This document shows positions 59,700 through 64,000 of a stretch of DNA of 64,000 nt, piece by piece (position 1 is the stretch's first letter; the number at the start of each line of letters is the position of its first letter). The notes beneath the pieces were generated by a model, which did not search any database, was not told where the DNA came from, and was given only the letters and a program-made list of their open reading frames with translations. A program made the position numbers and the translations under genes. The DNA comes from Siphonodentalium dalli (taxonomy: Eukaryota; Mollusca; Scaphopoda; Gadilida; Siphonodentaliidae). The stretch spans positions 125,459,030 to 125,523,029 of the forward strand of contig CP136067.1 in assembly GCA_032622095.1 (NCBI GenBank), read 5' to 3'.

Positions 59700-60680
59700 C
59701 CTTATACAAAAAATTTGGGAAAATGTGGCAAATGACCATAGCAACGTCTTAAGTAGGGCGAGACAAAATTTCCTGTGAACAAAAATTCTGAAAAAAAGTT
59801 CAAAAATGTCTCGAAAATAGGCAAAGTCCGAAAATAAACGGAAATGGTCCGAAACCAGTGCGGGGTCATAAATGGCCACCTCGGCCAAAAAGTTTGGGCA
59901 GAAATGTTTTTGCGTCGAGTCCGAAAAAGTGGGTCGAATTCCAGTTTTCGCTCTGCTCGGTCGGGAAAATTTGGGAAAATGTGGCAAACTGTGACATATT
60001 AAAAAATGGCCACCTGGGCCGAACTTTTCGGGTCGAGAAGTTTTTGGGTCGAGTCCGAAAAAGTGGGTCAAATAGAAATTTCCGCTCTGCTCGGTCAGGA
60101 AAATTTGGGAAAATGTGGCAAATGACAATGGCAACCTCTTAAGTAGGGCGAGACAAAATTTCCTGTGAAAAACAATTCTGGAAAAAAGTTCAAAAATGCA
60201 TCGAAAATAGGGAAAGTCCGAAAATAAACGGAAATAGTCCGAAACAAGTGCCGGGTCATAAATGGCCACCTCGGCCAAAAATTTTGGGCCGAAACAATTT
60301 TGAGTCGAGTCCGAAAAAGTGGGTCGAATTCCAGTTTTCGCTCTGCTCGGTCGGGAAAATTTTGGAAAATGTGGAAAACTGTCACATATTAAAAAATAGC
60401 CACCTTGGCCGAACTTTTTGGGCCGAGAAGTTTTTGGGTCGAGTCCGAAAAAGTGGGTCAAATAGAAATTCCCGCTCTGCTCGGTCAGGAAAATTTGGCA
60501 AAAATGACCATGGCAACGTCTTAAGTAGGGCGAGACAAAATTGCCTGTGAAAAATTCTGGAAAAAAGTTCAAAAATACCTCGACAATAGGCAAAGTCCGA
60601 AAATAAACGGAAATAGTCCGAAACAAGTGCGGGGTCATAAATGGCCACCTCGGCCAAAACTTTTGGGAAATACTGGACTT
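59700..60680. repeat. ~390-bp tandem repeat, 2.5 copies
   Basis: TTAAGTAGGGCGAGACAAAA occurs at 59749, 60139 and 60521, with AAAGTGGGTCGAATTCCAGT, TTCGCTCTGCTCGGTCGGGA and AAATGGCCACCTCGGCC between. Each unit itself contains a weaker half-unit repeat (GTCGAGTCCGAAAAAGTGGG twice per unit). A 356-codon minus-strand frame spans the array; I treat it as a by-product (see findings). Confidence 0.92.
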
Positions 60681-60769
60681 ATGGGTACTCAAACTTCGGG
60701 TTTCTGGCTTGATCTGCATGAGGCTACAACTCCTCCGAAACTGTAAGACAGTGGAAGTCATATCATTAG

Positions 60770-61690
60770 GTCAGGAACATCCTGAATCCCACTATTATAG
60801 TGGTATTCTACTATTGGTATATGACTATACACTATTCAAGTTTCCTTTATTTGCGTCGGGAATAGAGGACGTCGCATGCCCGTTAACGGCCAATTGTCAC
60901 TCTTAAAAATATCGCAGCGAATGAACAGTCTTCCGACAAAATGTGTTGTGCTTTCTTTTGCGCCAGCTTTGTTATTCAATAATATTATAATATATTACTA
61001 ATATATGCCTTTCTAAATGACAATAACAAGATGACCTAATCGACATTTCAACTAAGTGCATGCTAATTGATTTGCTATCATGTGCCGTCATGATTATTCA
61101 TTATCCTGGACAAACTATATGTACACTGTTATAAATCACCGTCGGATCGACGGTGTCTCACCGTCATAATCGACGGCCCCACCGTCATAATCGACGACCC
61201 CACACCGTTCTATCAGTTTGACGGCCCCAAACCGTTATTTTATGTGACCATGGAAATTGTCTAAATTAAACATTTTCGTGAATCGAAGTTATGACGTGAA
61301 AGTTCAATAGTATATTAATCGGAGACCATATCATATACGGCAATGACTCCATACAATATGACTGAATCAGTGAATCTGACTATGCTGATATTTAATGTGT
61401 AGTATTAATTGTTTGTATTCAATAAAATGATCCAGCATTAATTCGTTCCGTCTAATCATAAGTACGTAATTACATTATTCTCAAGTCGGGTGTCTTTTAT
61501 GGTGAGCATGAGAAGGAACCCCAACCGGGAAGGTCTGGATTTATGACCTTGACCGAATAATTTGTGACGCCACATTCAATGTGATTGAGTGCGCTGTCAT
61601 TTCAAGTTTAAAACATGACGAAAACGAGCGATTAAAACATAGGAATAAGTCTATATCATTAAATAATTATATAATAGGATCTACATGTAT
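60770..61690. other. No recognisable gene; ACCGTC-rich patch
   Basis: 61137-61240 holds repeated CACCGTC, CGACGG and CCCCAC words. The rest is plain AT-rich DNA. Confidence 0.5.
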
Positions 61691-61705
61691 CTTCAACATG
61701 GAACA

Positions 61706-61940
61706 GTGAATATGTCTTTTCGTGGATTATTATGGTACAGTAAGTCGCCGTAGTGAATATGTCTTTACGTGGATTATATATGGTACAGTAAGTCGCCGTA
61801 GTGAATATGTCTTACGTGGATTATTATGGTACAGTAAGTCGCCGTAGTGAATATGTCTTACGTGGATTATATATGGTACAGTAAGTCGCCGTGGTGAATA
61901 TGTCTTTACGTGGATTATATATGGTACAGTAAGTCGCCGT
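61706..61940 (+). repeat. ~48-bp tandem repeat, five copies
   Basis: Unit GTGAATATGTCTT-ACGTGGA plus TTAT(ATA)TGGTACAGTAAGTC and GCCGTA. Copies differ mainly by one base in the T run and by TTAT versus TTATATA. Confidence 0.93.
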
Positions 61941-61949
61941 AGATTTATA

Positions 61950-63290
61950 TTATATAATTGAAACATTTTGCAGCGAAATTTGCGATTGTTTCGTTGAATC
62001 TATTTTTAGCACTGTGTTAAAAACTATGGCAGCAAAATTATCGAAATTAGGCATGTTATGTCAGTCGATCCAAATTGATGGCATTTTATGCATACGATCT
62101 CAAACAATGCCATAGAAGAAATAGAGGTCACCATGAGGATTGGGGGGGGGTGATAAAACTGATAAACGCTAAGACAGATAAATTCAAAATAATTATTTTA
62201 AATTTATAGGTTTAGTTTATAGTATACCCCAGTCAAAAGTGAACATAGCACATCGAGATATGCATAATTATCAAGATCATATTCTAAATTGGATGTGACT
62301 TGTATACTACCATCTTATATGTGGAATGATCAGGCCACGATCGTTCCATAGTAACTGATGGTATGATACACGTCACAGGCAGGTGTATCATGATACGTCA
62401 GACTTTATTTGGACGCATGATACACCAGACGTTGGAATAACTACCCTTGCTCTGAAGCGGGAGAACGACTTTCTCTTCGGCAGCCGATCCAACAAGACCT
62501 GCTTAACCTATTATTCCGATACTTGCTGTGTTTATCAAGACAGAATTATACACATATACAGTTATGAAGATATATGAACTATAGTTATCGTTTAATGTTC
62601 CCGACACGGCCAATTCAACAGCTACTCCCTAGACGTATCGACACACACAATCGATTAGTTCCTGACTGACAAACTCTCAAGATCTGCTCTTTTGCTTTAT
62701 GTGCGACAGAGCTGACATTTCGCTGGTTACATCGGAGATTTTAAAGTGACCTATATTACCCAGTACACATGTCCAAGGTTAATTTTAAGTCTGGCAATGT
62801 GTGGTTTGTTCGTACTATTTGGACCGCTGCCATGTGCAGGTCTATATGTTATCGTTGTGTTGTCCAACTTGAAATCTACAACTTTGCACCACGCCCCCTG
62901 GGTTGGTATCTTTTTACAACGTTTTCATTCGAGCATTCCACGTGTTTCCAATTTGACACCTCTATAAATGTGGAACAGTTTCCAACTCATGGACTTTACA
63001 GTCCATATGCAACTATTGGTCTAAAAACAACAAATTTCACACTAAATACTGGTTGGAAAATTAAAATTTCAACTTTATTTTTCAACAATTGAGAAGGAAA
63101 TCTAGATATATCGTCGCTCTGAAACGTTTATGTTATTACATAATATTTATGTTTAAAACGATGAGAAAGCAGTGTGTTAGAACCCGAAGCCACGACAAAT
63201 AGTTTTCTCGGCTGGCTCAACCAATTTCGTTAGTCAGATTCTAGGACTGTGTACAACATATATAAAGACGAAGTATCTTCTTTGAGAACC
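61950..63290. other. No recognisable gene
   Basis: A poly-G tract near 62142 and short GATACAC/GTGTATCATGATAC repeats at 62350-62430. Short frames only. Confidence 0.5.
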
Positions 63291-63294
63291 GACG

Positions 63295-63930
63295 CAGTGG
63301 TGATTTCCAAAATGCCCACATTCTATAGTGCCCGATCGGCTTTATACCGTGCCAGAGCAAAGACGCGACCAGCACTACCAAAACGAAGGAACGACATTGA
63401 CCTCCCCTGAGGAAATGAAGAAGACGATGGCAGGTTTCGCCTTCCTTTTGACAAGTGACGGCGAAGAGAAGAAGATAATGATTTTCTCAACCGAGAGTAA
63501 CCTGAGGTTCTTGTCTGAGGCCAGAAGCTACCTTTCCGACGGGACGTTCGACAAATGCCCAAAGCTATTCTGCCAAATTTACACAGTCCATGCCTTCGTC
63601 GAAAACAAGATGGTCCCCCTTGTATACGCCCTCCTGCCAGGCAGGAGTGAACTTACGTAAAGACGTTTCCTATCGCTGCTCGTCGAGAAAGCCCTCTCGT
63701 TCGATATTCCACTTTCGCCAGATGTATGGTTTACAGATTTCGAAACAGCCATCCAAAATGCCATCCGACACCAGTTTCCAACAATAACTTTGAAAGGATG
63801 TTTATTCCATTTCACCCAGAGTGTGTGGAGAAAAGCAAACGAGGTTGGATTGAAACCCGATTATCAACAAGATAAAATCCTTGATCAGACGGGCCATTGG
63901 TCTTCCATTCCTGCCAGTTATCGAAGTTGA
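63295..63930 (+). pseudogene. MULE-type (Mutator-like) transposase, broken
   Basis: Frame 1 from ATG 63312 reads SARSALYRARAKTRPALPKR then DIDLP and a stop. The next frame continues EEMKKTMAGFAFLLTSDGEE, SYLSDGTFDKCPKLFCQIYT and VHAFVENKMVPLVYALLPGR, hits an in-frame TAA at 63658, and resumes after it in the same frame with WFTDFETAIQNAIRHQFPTI and GCLFHFTQSVWRKANEVGL to a TGA near 63930. The order DGTF ... VPLVYALL ... DFE-A ... GC-FH is the MULE transposase catalytic domain, with two of the three acidic catalytic residues visible. One frameshift, one nonsense codon and a lost C-terminus make it dead. No FLYWCH/zinc-finger or TIR was seen. Confidence 0.88.
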
Positions 63931-64000
63931 CAAAATGGAGTTTCTCGAAGTAATGTAATTTTGTATAACTGTTGTATATAATTTCATAAATATAAAATGA

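Noticed and set aside
1-64000. tRNA, rRNA or snRNA genes
   Set aside because: No cloverleaf A/B boxes, rRNA blocks or conserved snRNA motifs were recognised by eye; a covariance-model scan would be needed to exclude degenerate copies.

Overview
The window is animal nuclear DNA from an AT-rich, repeat-dense genome. It has spliced genes with long introns and GT-AG junctions, no operons, and many classes of transposable element. The mix (CR1/L2-like LINE, Harbinger-, hAT- and MULE-like DNA transposons, long foldback palindromes, minisatellites) and the long-intron SLC22 gene suggest a marine invertebrate such as a lophotrochozoan or invertebrate deuterostome. No species can be assigned from the sequence alone.

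One cellular gene is well supported: an SLC22-type (organic cation/anion/zwitterion transporter, major facilitator superfamily) gene on the + strand. Nine coding exons run from about 23,019 to the stop at 43,674. Splice phases agree across all eight junctions and give about 498 residues covering twelve membrane segments. The initiator ATG is missing and must lie in an unseen upstream exon. A candidate polyadenylation signal lies at 44,040. Two degenerate copies of its first visible exon lie upstream (19.2 and 22.4 kb), inside a locally duplicated repeat block.

Layout. 0-9.4 kb: repeats without a recognised cellular gene, including a dead LINE fragment on the minus strand (6.2-7.3 kb). 9.4-14.9 kb: Harbinger-like remnants carrying a Myb/SANT-like domain, arranged as a small palindrome next to a 4.7-kb palindrome. 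15-18.5 kb: MITEs and hairpins. 18.5-23 kb: tandem copies of a composite repeat (hairpin, AT-rich minisatellite, hairpin) containing the exon-1 copies. 23-43.7 kb: the SLC22 gene, with introns holding a hAT-like element, minisatellites, TTAA-flanked MITEs and hairpins. 44.4-46.4 kb: a 1.96-kb TIR element with TTA target duplication. 49.0-53.4 kb: a palindromic foldback-like element whose centre is a higher-order minisatellite. 55-56.5 kb: an inverted copy of the composite repeat, interrupted by a TTAA-flanked MITE. 59-62 kb: tandem repeats. 63.3-63.9 kb: a MULE transposase pseudogene.

The transporter gene and the repeats are not independent. The 5' end of the first visible coding exon, including its candidate splice acceptor, lies inside a dispersed repeat found at least six more times in the window. 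This is the observation I find most worth checking, with the two very large palindromes and the composite hairpin/minisatellite family next.
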